Shown: piece by piece, positions 28,538 through 38,637 of the stretch
How positions within the stretch are numbered: the first letter of the stretch is position 1
Layout: every line of letters begins with the position of its first letter
Origin: Woeseiaceae bacterium
Lineage (GTDB): Bacteria; Pseudomonadota; Gammaproteobacteria; Steroidobacterales; Woeseiaceae
Direction: 5' to 3'
DNA: 39,054 nt
Assembly (NCBI GenBank): GCA_028822065.1
Contig: JAPKEL010000013.1
Span: forward strand, 1-39,054
Notes under the pieces: model-generated
What the model saw: the letters and a program-made list of their open reading frames with translations, nothing else
Told to the model about the DNA's origin: nothing
Database searches by the model: none
Translations under genes and position numbers: made by a program

Positions 28538-30693
28538 GCAATGATATAATTGAAATCGAAGTTGATGGAAAATCAATTCAAGCAAAAAAAGGACAAATGA
28601 TTATAGAAGCTACCGATACAACAAGTAGCTATGTTCCTCGTTTTTGTTACCACTCGAAATTAAGTATCGCAGCCAACTGCCGAATGTGTCTAGTTGAAGT
28701 CGAGAAAGAGTCCAAACCACTACCAGCGTGCGCTACTCCTGTTAGTGAAGGGATGAAGATCTTTACACGATCGCCCTATGCTATTGCCGCTCAAAAAGCG
28801 ACCATGGAATTTCTTTTAATTAACCATCCTTTGGACTGTCCTATTTGTGATCAAGGTGGTGAATGTGAATTACAAGATATTGCTATGGGTTATGGGCGCG
28901 GTATTTCTCGTTATAACGATAATAAGCGAGTAGTAAAAGACAAAAATATCGGCCCATTAGTTTCAACAGATATGACCAGATGCATTCATTGCACTAGATG
29001 TGTCCGCTTTGGTGAAGAGATTACTGGCGCGCAAGATTTAGGGACGGTAATGCGTGGTGAGGATATGAGAATTGATACTTATGTTGAAAAAAGTATTGAT
29101 CATGAACTGTCCTCTAATATCATTGATTTGTGCCCAGTCGGGGCATTAAATAATAAACCTTATAGATACAGCGCCCGATCTTGGGAAATGATCCAGCATG
29201 AAACTATTGCTGCGCATGATTGCGTTGGAAGTAATTTATATGCCCACGTGTTAAGAGGTAAAGTAAAGCGAATTGTTCCACGAGAAAATGAAGCAATTAA
29301 TGAAACCTGGATTTCAGATCGGGATCGCTTTAGCTACGAAGGTATTTATAGTGATGACAGATTGATGTCTCCCATGATAAAAAAAGACGACAAATGGCAA
29401 GAAATATCATGGAAAGATGCCTTAATAGAAGTGGTAGAAAAGCTTAAAGCAGTCGATCAAAAATCATCAGCATTCTTGGCTTCTCCTAATTCAACACTTG
29501 AAGAGTTTTATTTATTAACTAAGTTGAGTAATGACCTATCCATAAATAATGTTGATCATCGACTTAGGGTGGTTGATTTTACAGATCAAGACAATGACCC
29601 AAAGATTCCGCTCTTAGGGATGAATATTGCCGATATAGAGAAATGTAAGCAAATTGTTGTGATTGGTTCGGATATTCGTAAGGAAGCACCAATTATAGGG
29701 CACCGCATAAGAAAAGCTGCCTTAGCTGGCACTCAGATTGGCGTTATTAATGAAAATATTAACGAGTATTTTTTTGACATTTCAGCTTATTTATCGGGCA
29801 GTATAATTAAGAATCTTCTTGGTTTATTAAATGTGTTAGGTGGTGAGTCACCAAAAGAAATGCAAGATATTTCTAAGCAAATAAAACCGACGGAAGAGCA
29901 TAAAGAAATGGCGGCGATATTGAACAGTGAAGGCAAAGGGCATTTGATATTGGGTCATCTTGCTATTAATCATTCATACGCATCGGTAATTCGAACCCTT
30001 TCGGCTAAAATAGCTCATTTAACAGGCTCGGAACTTGGTTTTGTGACTGAAGGCTCAAATGCGGCTGGAGCTCATTTAATGGGCATGTTGCCTCATAGGG
30101 GCTTTGCTGGTGCATCTCAGGAAATAGTTGGAAAAAATGTGCAAGAGATGACTGAAAACAGTTTAGATCTATTGTTATTATTTAATGCAGAGCCTGGTAA
30201 TGATCTGCCAAGTTTTTCTTTTGAAAAAGCAGGTCATTCTCTTGTGATTGCTATGACACCGTACGCTACAGAAAAATATAAAATGACCGCTGATATTATG
30301 CTTCCCATTGGGACGTTTGCAGAAACATCTGGCACATACATCAATTGTGAAAATCGTTCGCAGAGTTTTTCTGTTATTGCAAATCCAGTGGGTGAATCTC
30401 GTCCTGGATGGAAGGTGTTGCGTGCCATTGGTTCAATGTTAGGAATGAGTGACTTTGAGTTTGAATCCTCGGAAGGTGTGCTTGATGAAATTTCTCAAAA
30501 ATTAAATGATATGCCAGCTAGCAATATAAAACCTAATTACTCAACGCAAGATTTAACAAATAGTAAGAATTTTCTTGATAGCAACTTGGTACAAAGAACA
30601 CCAATGTATGAAGTAGATTCCGTGTTACGCCATGCTACTTCTTTACAGTTAACTCCGGAGGCATGTCGTTCGCTGGCAAAATATGAATATTAA
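28534..30693 (+). CDS. nuoG: NADH-quinone oxidoreductase subunit G
   Basis: A 719-residue subunit (75-kDa type) of the electron-input arm. Ligands for three clusters are visible: N1b [2Fe-2S] at Cys38, 49, 52 and 66; N5 at His98, Cys102, 105 and 111; and N4 at Cys150, 153, 156 and 200. The extra N7 cluster of E. coli and Thermus needs a CxxCxxxC group just after this point; only one Cys is found there (AAHDCVGSN), so N7 is absent, as in the mitochondrial-type enzyme. A molybdopterin-oxidoreductase-like domain fills the rest. It overlaps nuoH by 11 bases. Confidence 0.97.
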   Translation: MSNDIIEIEVDGKSIQAKKGQMIIEATDTTSSYVPRFCYHSKLSIAANCRMCLVEVEKESKPLPACATPVSEGMKIFTRSPYAIAAQKATMEFLLINHPLDCPICDQGGECELQDIAMGYGRGISRYNDNKRVVKDKNIGPLVSTDMTRCIHCTRCVRFGEEITGAQDLGTVMRGEDMRIDTYVEKSIDHELSSNIIDLCPVGALNNKPYRYSARSWEMIQHETIAAHDCVGSNLYAHVLRGKVKRIVPRENEAINETWISDRDRFSYEGIYSDDRLMSPMIKKDDKWQEISWKDALIEVVEKLKAVDQKSSAFLASPNSTLEEFYLLTKLSNDLSINNVDHRLRVVDFTDQDNDPKIPLLGMNIADIEKCKQIVVIGSDIRKEAPIIGHRIRKAALAGTQIGVINENINEYFFDISAYLSGSIIKNLLGLLNVLGGESPKEMQDISKQIKPTEEHKEMAAILNSEGKGHLILGHLAINHSYASVIRTLSAKIAHLTGSELGFVTEGSNAAGAHLMGMLPHRGFAGASQEIVGKNVQEMTENSLDLLLLFNAEPGNDLPSFSFEKAGHSLVIAMTPYATEKYKMTADIMLPIGTFAETSGTYINCENRSQSFSVIANPVGESRPGWKVLRAIGSMLGMSDFEFESSEGVLDEISQKLNDMPASNIKPNYSTQDLTNSKNFLDSNLVQRTPMYEVDSVLRHATSLQLTPEACRSLAKYEY

Positions 30694-31762
30694 CGCCTTA
30701 ATGCCCTCTATAGTAATGAATCAATGGAATTTAATGCCTTTGTATTTGCAGAACCTAGTGATTATCACAACACAAATACTCGCAGTAACAATTTGTGTGA
30801 TTTTGACGGTGGCATTTACGACCTATTTTGAAAGAAAAGTCATCGGTTATATGCAGGGCAGGATTGGCCCAAATAGAGTGGGTATAAAAGGTTTGGGTCA
30901 GCCTTTTGCTGATGTAATTAAGCTATTGATTAAAGAGGTGGTGATTCCTTCGCGTTCAAATCGTTACCTCTTTGTAATAGCGCCACTGCTTTCCCTTATT
31001 CCAGCTCTGGCCACTTGGGCGGTCATCCCTCTAACGGATGGTTTTGTTATAGCTGATATAAATGCCGGTTTACTTTATGTATTAGCACTGACTTCAGTGG
31101 GAGTTTATGGGGTGCTATTGGCAGGATGGGCGACTAATTCAAAATATGCCTTCTTGGGTGCCATGAGATGCGCAGCCCAAATTGTGGCTTATGAGATTGC
31201 AATGGGATTTGCATTAGTTGGCGTCTTGATGGCCAGTGGAAGTCTTAATCTTGGAGAAATAATTGCATCACAATCTGGCGGATTTAGTCAGTGGTTTATC
31301 ATTCCTTTGTTTCCATTATTTATGGTTTATTTTATTTCAGGAGTAGCAGAAACAAATCGCGCTCCATTTGATGTTGCAGAAGGAGAATCTGAAATAGTGG
31401 CAGGCTTTCATGTTGAATACTCAGGTGTTGCCTTTGCTGTATTCTTTCTAGCGGAGTATGCGAATATTATTTTAATAGCCGCGCTTACTTCAATTTTCTT
31501 CTTAGCAGGGTGGTCATCACCGTTTGAAGGTTGGGTATTTCTTGGTGAAGGAAACTTCCTAAGAGAGCCAAGTTTTTTCTGGCTGGCTGTCAAAATTTGT
31601 TTTTTCATTTTTGTGTTTTTTTGGATTAGAGCGACATTCCCTCGATATCGTTATGATCAAATTATGCGTCTAGGATGGAAGATTTTTATACCTGTAACTA
31701 TCGTTTGGATTGCAGTTGAAGGTGTAATGGTATGGATGAAAGTTGGACCTTGGTCAATATAA
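30683..31762 (+). CDS. nuoH: NADH-quinone oxidoreductase subunit H
   Basis: A 359-residue membrane subunit (ND1 homologue) with eight or so helices that shapes the quinone tunnel. Motifs: [19 protein letters not shown] near residues 50-68, [14 protein letters not shown], and the strongly conserved [20 protein letters not shown] loop, followed by a GFHVEYSG stretch. The start at 30683 gives about 15 residues before the first helix; internal ATGs further on are possible. It overlaps the end of nuoG by 11 bases. Confidence 0.97.
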   Translation: MNINALMPSIVMNQWNLMPLYLQNLVIITTQILAVTICVILTVAFTTYFERKVIGYMQGRIGPNRVGIKGLGQPFADVIKLLIKEVVIPSRSNRYLFVIAPLLSLIPALATWAVIPLTDGFVIADINAGLLYVLALTSVGVYGVLLAGWATNSKYAFLGAMRCAAQIVAYEIAMGFALVGVLMASGSLNLGEIIASQSGGFSQWFIIPLFPLFMVYFISGVAETNRAPFDVAEGESEIVAGFHVEYSGVAFAVFFLAEYANIILIAALTSIFFLAGWSSPFEGWVFLGEGNFLREPSFFWLAVKICFFIFVFFWIRATFPRYRYDQIMRLGWKIFIPVTIVWIAVEGVMVWMKVGPWSI

Positions 31763-31773
31763 ATAGGTTAATC

Positions 31774-32262
31774 ATGAAAAAGATAAAAAATTATATAAAG
31801 ACATTTCTACTTTGGGAGTTATGGCAAGGCCTTTCTGTGACCTTAAGAAATTTCTTCAGGCCTTCAACGACTATTCAGTACCCAGAAGAAAAAACCCCAC
31901 AATCTTCAAGATTCAGAGGGCTGCATGCCTTAAGGCGCTACCCGAATGGTGAAGAACGCTGTATCGCATGTAAATTATGCGAAGCTGTTTGTCCTGCATT
32001 GGCGATCACTATTGAATCTGAAGTGGCTGATGACGGTACACGTAGAGCATCTCGTTATGATATTGATTTATTTAAATGTATTTATTGCGGTTTTTGTGAA
32101 GAAGCATGCCCGGTTGATGCCATCGTAGAGACCCGAATCCATGAATATCATATGGAAGCTCCTGGCGAAAATATAATGACCAAAGATAAGTTACTTGCGA
32201 TTGGTGATAAATTTGACAATTTAATAACCAAAGATAAAGCCGCTGATGCTAAGTATCGATAA
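31774..32262 (+). CDS. nuoI: NADH-quinone oxidoreductase subunit I
   Basis: A 162-residue ferredoxin-like subunit (TYKY homologue) carrying clusters N6a and N6b. The ligands are Cys63, 66, 69 and 73 ([12 protein letters not shown]) and Cys102, 105, 108 and 112 ([12 protein letters not shown]), each set completed by the other's last Cys. I start it at the ATG 31774, which has AGG 6 bases upstream and yields the family N-terminus [16 protein letters not shown]; an in-frame ATG at 31732 would overlap nuoH by 31 bases and lacks this support. Confidence 0.97.
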   Translation: MKKIKNYIKTFLLWELWQGLSVTLRNFFRPSTTIQYPEEKTPQSSRFRGLHALRRYPNGEERCIACKLCEAVCPALAITIESEVADDGTRRASRYDIDLFKCIYCGFCEEACPVDAIVETRIHEYHMEAPGENIMTKDKLLAIGDKFDNLITKDKAADAKYR

Positions 32263-32276
32263 AAGGATATAAGAAT

Positions 32277-32870
32277 TTGTTCCAAGCTCTCTTATTTTAT
32301 GCGTTTTCAGGATTGTTGCTTGCCGCTGCATTAGGCGTAATATTTTCGCGTAATCCGGTGCATGCAATTATGTTTTTGGTGGCCGCCTTTTTTCAAAGTG
32401 CTGTCTTATGGTTACTCGCAGAAGCTGAGTTTTTAGCAATAATATTGGTACTCGTTTATGTCGGCGCGGTAATGGTATTGTTTTTGTTTGTTGTGATGAT
32501 GCTAGACATTAATGTTGAGCAAGCTCGAAGTGGACTCTCTAGATACGCACCATTGGGTTTGATTATAACCGGTCTAATGATAGTTGAATTAATCCAAGTT
32601 ATTCGATTTCGAAGTGAAGGTCAGGTTCTTCAGGGCTTTGCTGTTAATCCCGAAAATTATAACAATACAGAAGCATTAGGGGCCGTTTTATATACCGAGC
32701 ATGTTTATGCATTCGAGATTGCTTCAGTTATCTTGCTCCTGGCTATAGTGGCCGCTATAACTTTGACAATGAGAAAGAGGCCGGGTTTAAAAGTTCAAGA
32801 TATAGCTATGCAGGTTGCCGTAGATCCTAAAGATCGAGTGCGAATAATAAAAATGGAATCGGAGTCATAA
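32277..32870 (+). CDS. nuoJ: NADH-quinone oxidoreductase subunit J
   Basis: A 197-residue membrane subunit (ND6 homologue) with five helices. The third helix has the conserved [19 protein letters not shown] motif, which contains the pi-bulge region in known structures. The start is TTG at 32277 with AAGGAT 8 bases upstream; no ATG is available near the N-terminus. It sits 14 bases after nuoI and 5 before nuoK. Confidence 0.95.
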   Translation: MFQALLFYAFSGLLLAAALGVIFSRNPVHAIMFLVAAFFQSAVLWLLAEAEFLAIILVLVYVGAVMVLFLFVVMMLDINVEQARSGLSRYAPLGLIITGLMIVELIQVIRFRSEGQVLQGFAVNPENYNNTEALGAVLYTEHVYAFEIASVILLLAIVAAITLTMRKRPGLKVQDIAMQVAVDPKDRVRIIKMESES

Positions 32871-32875
32871 TATAT

Positions 32876-33184
32876 ATGGTAATTGGACTCGATCACTATT
32901 TAACTATTTCAGCGGTGTTATTTACTTTAGCTGTGGCTGGTATTTTTATTAATCGTAAAAATTTAATTTTATTGTTGATGTGCATTGAATTAATGCTACT
33001 GGCAGTTAATTTCAATTTTATTGCATTTTCACGTTATCTAGGTGATGAGACTGGCCAGGTATTCGTCTTTTTCATCTTAACCGTAGCCGCAGCGGAAGCG
33101 GCAATTGGGCTGGCAATTCTAGTGGTGTTATTTCGCAATCGACGCTCAATCAATGTCAATGAACTTGATGAGATGAAGGGTTAA
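32876..33184 (+). CDS. nuoK: NADH-quinone oxidoreductase subunit K
   Basis: A 102-residue membrane subunit (ND4L homologue) with three helices. Two buried glutamates of the proton path are present: Glu38 in [13 protein letters not shown] and Glu74 in [11 protein letters not shown], equivalent to Glu36 and Glu72 of E. coli. The length is standard. It is tightly packed between nuoJ and nuoL. Confidence 0.98.
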   Translation: MVIGLDHYLTISAVLFTLAVAGIFINRKNLILLLMCIELMLLAVNFNFIAFSRYLGDETGQVFVFFILTVAAAEAAIGLAILVVLFRNRRSINVNELDEMKG

Positions 33185-33189
33185 TCTCG

Positions 33190-35169
33190 ATGGATATTTA
33201 TAGCCTGCATCTTGCTATCGTATTGCTGCCTTTGTTGGCTGCAATGGTGGCCGGTTTGTTTGGCTCTCGTATCGGAAGAGGAGCGGCACATTGGATTACA
33301 ATATTGGCTGTTGGATCCTCATTTTTATTGTCTTTTTCATTATTATTAAATTCTCTTTATGGTGAATTTTATACTGAAAATTATACGCTTTATACCTGGG
33401 CGATTAGTGGCGACTTGAGAATGGAGATTGGTTTTTTAGTTGACCGCTTAACATTACTTATGATGTCAGTAGTTACTTTTGTCTCGCTTATGGTGCATAT
33501 ATATACCATTGGTTATATGCATGATGACCCTGGTTATCAACGTTTTTTTAGCTTCATTTCGCTCTTTACTTTTGCAATGCTAACGCTGGTTATGTCTAAT
33601 AATTTTCTGCAGCTCTTTTTTGGTTGGGAGGCAGTCGGTTTGCTCTCTTATTTGTTGATTGGCTTTTGGTTCAAGAAAGAAAGTGCTGTTACCGCTAATT
33701 TAAAAGCATTCCTAGTCAATCGAGTGGGTGATTTTGGATTTTTATTGGGTATTGCTGGGGTTGTGATGTTCACAGGCAGTCTCGATTATTACGAAGTCTT
33801 TGAGCAAGCCCCTTATATCGCCTCACAAAGTCTCTATATTTTTAATGACACCGCATGGAATGCCATGACGGTCATTTGTATTTTATTGTTTATAGGTGCC
33901 ATGGGAAAGTCTGCACAAGTTCCTTTGCATGTCTGGTTGCCAGATTCGATGGAGGGCCCAACTCCAATATCTGCATTGATCCATGCAGCCACAATGGTCA
34001 CGGCTGGAATTTTTATGGTGGCTAGAATGTCACCCCTATTTGAACTCTCTGAAACGGCACTGGCATTTGTCTTGGTAATAGGATCTATTACCGCCTTTTT
34101 TATGGGTCTTTTAGGTGTTATTCAGAATGATATAAAAAGAGTGGTTGCCTACTCTACGCTTTCACAACTCGGATATATGACGGTCGCACTTGGCGTGTCC
34201 GCTTACGGAGCAGCAATCTTTCATTTAATGACACATGCTTTCTTTAAGGCGCTATTATTCTTAGCGGCAGGCTCCGTTATTATTGCGATGAACCATGAGC
34301 AAGATATTCGAAAAATGGGCGGTTTAAAGAAATATATGCCGATAACGTATTGGACCTCATTAATTGGGATTCTAGCATTAATAGGTTTTCCAGGAAGCTC
34401 AGGATTTTTCTCAAAAGATGCACTAATAGAGGCGGTTAAGCATTCTCATTGGCATGGGCAGGGCGCGATCTATTGGATTGCTTATATGAGTGTTTTGTTG
34501 GGTGTTTTTATTACGGCTTTATATTCATTTAGGATGTTCTTTTTAGTTTTTCATGGCAAGGAACGAATGGATAAAAAAACTAAAAGTCATCTTCATGAAC
34601 CCCATAAAGTAGTAACTATGCCATTAATATTGCTGGCGATACCGTCATTAATTATTGGCTGGATAACCATTGAACCAGTTCTTTTTGGTGATTATTTTGA
34701 TAATGTGATTTATGTGTTACCACAGCATGATGTGTTAAGAACTATGGCGACTGATTTCCATGGCAGTTGGGACTTTTTAATACATTCCTTTTCGGCTGGA
34801 TTGGCATTTTATCTAACGCTAACTGGGGCATTGACCGCCTGGTTTTTGTACATAAAAAATCCCCATATTCCATCGATAATTCATTCAAAATTAAAATTAC
34901 TTGTTAATTTATTAGAAGAAAAATATTACTTTGATAAATTATGGATGTTTGTATTTCCGAGCATTGGAAAATCTATTGGTTATTTCTTATGGAAACAAGG
35001 TGACGAGAAAATAATTGATAATGGCTTGGTAAATGGCACCGCATCTTCTGTCCGCTCTTTGGCCTTTATCATGAGACGGATTCAGACTGGTTATCTTTAT
35101 CATTATGCGTTTGCGATGATGATTGGCCTTATCTCTATTTTAACTTGGCTTTTATGGGTGAGATCATGA
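33190..35169 (+). CDS. nuoL: NADH-quinone oxidoreductase subunit L
   Basis: A 659-residue antiporter-like membrane subunit (ND5 homologue) at the far end of the membrane arm. The key Glu147 lies in FFGWEAVGLLSYLLIGFW, and the lysine region reads GKSAQVPLHVWLPDSMEGPT followed by PISALIHAATMVTAG. The C-terminal portion beyond about residue 560 fits the long lateral helix and its anchor. It overlaps nuoM by 4 bases (ATGA). Confidence 0.98.
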   Translation: MDIYSLHLAIVLLPLLAAMVAGLFGSRIGRGAAHWITILAVGSSFLLSFSLLLNSLYGEFYTENYTLYTWAISGDLRMEIGFLVDRLTLLMMSVVTFVSLMVHIYTIGYMHDDPGYQRFFSFISLFTFAMLTLVMSNNFLQLFFGWEAVGLLSYLLIGFWFKKESAVTANLKAFLVNRVGDFGFLLGIAGVVMFTGSLDYYEVFEQAPYIASQSLYIFNDTAWNAMTVICILLFIGAMGKSAQVPLHVWLPDSMEGPTPISALIHAATMVTAGIFMVARMSPLFELSETALAFVLVIGSITAFFMGLLGVIQNDIKRVVAYSTLSQLGYMTVALGVSAYGAAIFHLMTHAFFKALLFLAAGSVIIAMNHEQDIRKMGGLKKYMPITYWTSLIGILALIGFPGSSGFFSKDALIEAVKHSHWHGQGAIYWIAYMSVLLGVFITALYSFRMFFLVFHGKERMDKKTKSHLHEPHKVVTMPLILLAIPSLIIGWITIEPVLFGDYFDNVIYVLPQHDVLRTMATDFHGSWDFLIHSFSAGLAFYLTLTGALTAWFLYIKNPHIPSIIHSKLKLLVNLLEEKYYFDKLWMFVFPSIGKSIGYFLWKQGDEKIIDNGLVNGTASSVRSLAFIMRRIQTGYLYHYAFAMMIGLISILTWLLWVRS

Positions 35170-36689
35170 TGAATAGCTCCATATTGAGCCTGATGATTTG
35201 GCTGCCAATATTTGCTGGTATCACATTATTATTGATGGGTGATAATGATAAGCGACCTAAAAATACCATACGTTACATAAGCTTTGGCGCCTCACTTGCG
35301 ACATTTTTTTTGGGAATATGGCTTTATCTCGAATTTGATAATACGACTGCTTCTATGCAGTTTATTGAAAAAACAGTTTGGATAGAATCACTTGGCATTC
35401 AATACTATCTAGGCGTAGATGGAATCTCGGTCCCACTGATATTGCTGACTGTTTTTATCACTCCTTTGATTGTCATGAGTAGTTGGGACGTGATCACGTT
35501 GAGACCAGCACAATATTTTGCCGCTTTTCTTATCTTAGAAGGCTTGATGATAGGGGTATTTAGTGCATTAGATGCGATTCTATTTTATGTGTTTTGGGAA
35601 GCGATGCTAGTGCCTATGTTCTTAATTATTGGTATTTGGGGTGGCCAAAGAAGAATATACGCAACCCTTAAATTCTTTTTGTACACCTTCTTAGGTTCGG
35701 TTTTAATGTTGGTTTCATTTATTTATTTGTATGGGCAAACGGCTGATTTTGATCTCCAGCATTTTATGGCGACACCACTGAGTTTATTTGAACAGCAATT
35801 AATTTTTATAGCATTTTTGTTGGCTTTTGCTGTGAAAGTACCTATGTGGCCTGTGCATACATGGCTTCCAGATGCTCATGTTGAAGCTCCTACTGGGGGA
35901 TCAGTCATCTTGGCAGCCATTATGTTGAAGATGGGTGGCTATGGCTTTATAAGGCTGTCTATGCCGATCGCTCCTGATGCAAGTGAGTATTTCGCGTTTA
36001 TGATGATAGTGTTGTCATTAATTGCGGTGACGTATATTGGCTTTGTGGCATTAATGCAAATTGATATGAAAAAACTCATTGCTTATTCATCTATAGCGCA
36101 TATGGGTTTTGTGACACTTGGCTTTTTTATTGTGTGGTCTTATGGAGAAACAACACAAGGCGCATTGGGTGTCACCGGCGCCATGGTGCAAATGATTTCA
36201 CATGGACTGATATCTGGCGCGATGTTCCTTTGTGTGGGTGTTCTTTATGATCGAATGCACAGCCGAGAGATATTAGCTTATGGCGGAGTGGCTAATACCA
36301 TGCCTGTATTTGCCGCCTTCATGGTGCTGTTTTCTATGGCAAATGCTGGGTTGCCTGGTACGTCCGGTTTTGTTGGTGAATTTATGGTCATTTTGGCCAG
36401 TTTTAAAGCTAATTTTTGGTTCGCATTTTTAGCGGCGACGACACTGATATTAGGAGCTGCATACACACTTTGGATGGTGAAAAGAGTGCTGTATGGTGAA
36501 GTTGCAAATGACAATGTGGCGAAATTAACCGATTTAAATTCACGAGAATTTTATGTATTAAGTGTACTTGCCGTGTCTGTTCTTCTCGTTGGGGTATGGC
36601 CAGCACCACTAATTGATTTAATGACAGCAACCATCGATCAACTGATGTTACAGATCTCAGAAACAAAGATTATAGGTATTGAAGCGTAA
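35166..36689 (+). CDS. nuoM: NADH-quinone oxidoreductase subunit M
   Basis: A 507-residue antiporter-like membrane subunit (ND4 homologue). The conserved FWEAMLVPMFLIIGIWGG with its buried Glu, and AVKVPMWPVHTWLPDAHVEA followed by PTGGSVILAAIMLKMGGYG, identify it. I start it at the ATG 35166, which overlaps the nuoL stop as ATGA; a TTG at 35145 in frame would lie inside nuoL. A second ATG follows directly at 35169. It overlaps nuoN by one base (TAATG). Confidence 0.97.
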   Translation: MMNSSILSLMIWLPIFAGITLLLMGDNDKRPKNTIRYISFGASLATFFLGIWLYLEFDNTTASMQFIEKTVWIESLGIQYYLGVDGISVPLILLTVFITPLIVMSSWDVITLRPAQYFAAFLILEGLMIGVFSALDAILFYVFWEAMLVPMFLIIGIWGGQRRIYATLKFFLYTFLGSVLMLVSFIYLYGQTADFDLQHFMATPLSLFEQQLIFIAFLLAFAVKVPMWPVHTWLPDAHVEAPTGGSVILAAIMLKMGGYGFIRLSMPIAPDASEYFAFMMIVLSLIAVTYIGFVALMQIDMKKLIAYSSIAHMGFVTLGFFIVWSYGETTQGALGVTGAMVQMISHGLISGAMFLCVGVLYDRMHSREILAYGGVANTMPVFAAFMVLFSMANAGLPGTSGFVGEFMVILASFKANFWFAFLAATTLILGAAYTLWMVKRVLYGEVANDNVAKLTDLNSREFYVLSVLAVSVLLVGVWPAPLIDLMTATIDQLMLQISETKIIGIEA

Positions 36690-38119
36690 TGGATATGCAA
36701 ACCATGTTATCAGCATCGGCTGAAATATTTTTAGTCATCATGATCTGCATCGTGTTGGTGGTTGATTTATTTGTAAATGATAAAGATCGTAAGGTTACTT
36801 TCTGGCTGAGCTTTGGTACGTTGATCGCAACTGCCGCATTGGTTATGAATAACACTCCAGAGGCCAGAGAATTCATTTTTGATGGTAGCTATGTCAATGA
36901 TCCTCTGGCCGGTTTATTAAAAATCGCCTCAATTTCTATGGTTGGTGTTGGCTTCATTTATTCAAGACATTACCTTATAAAAAATAATCTGATGAAAGGC
37001 GAGTTCTTTCTGTTAAGTCTTTTCGGCTTGCTGGGTATTCTTATTATGATCTCAGCGAACAGTCTGCTCATCATGTACCTTGGTCTTGAAACCCTCTCAT
37101 TAAGCCTTTATGCCTTAGTGGCTTTTGATCGAAACTCTTCGATTGCAGCAGAATCAGCAATGAAGTATTTCATTCTGGGCGCCATAGCGTCTGGTTCGCT
37201 TTTGTATGGAATCTCATGGATTTATGGCATGACTGGATCGCTTGAATTTAATGAAATAGCATTAGCTATTGCCGAAAACCCGAGTTTGAATTCATTGCCA
37301 CTCTGGTTTGGCATGGCATTTGTCGTTGTTGGTATTGCATTTAAATTTGGCGCCGTACCATTTCATATGTGGCTTCCAGATGTGTATCAAGGGGCCAAAA
37401 CTCCAGTGACTTTATTTATTGCTACCGCACCAAAGTTAGCTGCATTTGCTCTGATATATAGAGTGCTGGTTGATGGACTGGGTGGTGTGCATGATGCTTG
37501 GCAAGGCACGATTTTGATTATCTCATTGCTCTCACTGGTATTAGGGAACGTGGTTGCTATCGCTCAAACTAATATTAAGCGTATGCTGGGTTATTCCGCC
37601 ATTGGTCATGTTGGTTTTATTTTCGCTGGTATTTTTACCGGGACACAAATTGGTTACGCTGCAGCCCTTTTTTATTCGTTAACTTATGTGATTATGGCGG
37701 CCGGTGCTTTCGGAGTGCTCATAGCTCTCAGCGATGAAGGAGATGCCGATCAACTGGATGACCTTAAAGGTTTAAGTCAGCGCAACCCATGGTTAGCCGT
37801 GATCATGCTATTCGTTATGCTTGGTATGGCCGGAATACCGCCTTGGGTCGGTTTTTTTGCAAAATTAGACGTTATTAATGCCGTCATAGATTCTGGCTTT
37901 ACTGGATTTGCAGTGTTGATGGTACTTTCCTCTGTTATAGGCGCTTTTTATTACCTTCGCGTTATTTGGTATATGTATTTTGAGCAAGCACCTAAGTCAA
38001 AAGCAATTATTATAAACAAGGATCTTGGTGCCGTGATTAGTATAAATGGCATACTGATATTGGCTCTTGGGTTATTTCCTGGTGCATTAATGCAGCTTTG
38101 CATCAATGTAATTAATTGA
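36689..38119 (+). CDS. nuoN: NADH-quinone oxidoreductase subunit N
   Basis: A 476-residue antiporter-like membrane subunit (ND2 homologue), the last of the complex I set. Motifs: LGLETLSLSLYALVAF with its buried Glu, FKFGAVPFHMWLPDVYQGAK, and the NIKRMLGYSAIGHVGF helix. The length matches E. coli NuoN closely. It ends the nuoA-N operon; the next feature is the initiator tRNA 68 bases downstream. Confidence 0.98.
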   Translation: MDMQTMLSASAEIFLVIMICIVLVVDLFVNDKDRKVTFWLSFGTLIATAALVMNNTPEAREFIFDGSYVNDPLAGLLKIASISMVGVGFIYSRHYLIKNNLMKGEFFLLSLFGLLGILIMISANSLLIMYLGLETLSLSLYALVAFDRNSSIAAESAMKYFILGAIASGSLLYGISWIYGMTGSLEFNEIALAIAENPSLNSLPLWFGMAFVVVGIAFKFGAVPFHMWLPDVYQGAKTPVTLFIATAPKLAAFALIYRVLVDGLGGVHDAWQGTILIISLLSLVLGNVVAIAQTNIKRMLGYSAIGHVGFIFAGIFTGTQIGYAAALFYSLTYVIMAAGAFGVLIALSDEGDADQLDDLKGLSQRNPWLAVIMLFVMLGMAGIPPWVGFFAKLDVINAVIDSGFTGFAVLMVLSSVIGAFYYLRVIWYMYFEQAPKSKAIIINKDLGAVISINGILILALGLFPGALMQLCINVIN

Positions 38120-38187
38120 TTTATAAGTATGTTGGTATTTACTGGTTGAAATAACTCCATAGTGTTTGTATCATGCTGCTTCGTTGT

Positions 38188-38264
<77 letters not shown>

Positions 38265-38289
38265 AATCTAAGTTACTGATTTATAAATT

Positions 38290-38338
38290 AAAACCTCTAT
38301 TTTTGCCCTTGATAATAAGGTTAAAAATAGGGGTTTTT
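38290..38338. terminator. Long-stem terminator after tRNA-fMet (bidirectional form)
   Basis: A 15-bp inverted repeat, AAAACCTCTATTTTT (38290-38304) with AAAAATAGGGGTTTT (38323-38337), one G-T wobble, 18-base loop with a small inner CCTT/AAGG stem, ending in five T. The A-run on the left arm means it could also stop minus-strand transcription. Confidence 0.75.
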
Positions 38339-38348
38339 GTGATTTTCC

Positions 38349-38550
38349 TTAATTTGAGTATGGAAGGTTTTGGTCAATGGCAAAGGCCTTTAAGCTGTCA
38401 TCCAGAATAGAAAGAATATCGCCAATTTGCTCGTGAGTTACAATCAAGGGCGGACAAACAAGAAAATGATCACCTTCTAAACCGTTTCGAGTGCGTCTTG
38501 AATAAATAATGGCCCCTTGAATTCAAGTGTTTAGCCATATCTAGGATACT
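38349..38550 (-). pseudogene. Decayed C-terminal remnant of a class-III aminotransferase
   Basis: Read on the minus strand, 38550 to about 38517 gives SILDMAKHLNSR, preceded by an in-frame TAA. After a one-base shift in a GGGG run near 38511-38514 the reading continues as AIIYSRRTRNGLEGDHFLVC and PPLIVTHEQIGDILSILDDS to a TAA at 38351-38349. The GDH-hydrophobic-PP-LI-T-EQI pattern is typical of the last 60 residues of PLP-dependent omega-aminotransferases. The catalytic lysine and the first 85 percent or so of the gene are missing, and no trace of them lies upstream before the next gene. It is therefore a remnant and not a working gene. The rest of the 373-base stretch 38265-38637 holds only the terminator and AT-rich spacer. 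Confidence 0.75.
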
Positions 38551-38637
38551 TTATTGAAATTTAGTTAATTCTAGGCAACATTTCCTAAAATTCAGATATA
38601 TTGCTAAGCTTTTTGTTTCGATGGTAGATTTACAAGG

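Noticed and set aside
31732-31773. Upstream ATG for nuoI
   Set aside because: It would overlap nuoH by 31 bases and add residues not found in the family; the ATG at 31774 has a good ribosome-binding site and the expected N-terminus.
35145-35165. TTG start for nuoM inside nuoL
   Set aside because: The ATG at 35166 overlaps the nuoL stop as ATGA, the pattern used throughout this operon.
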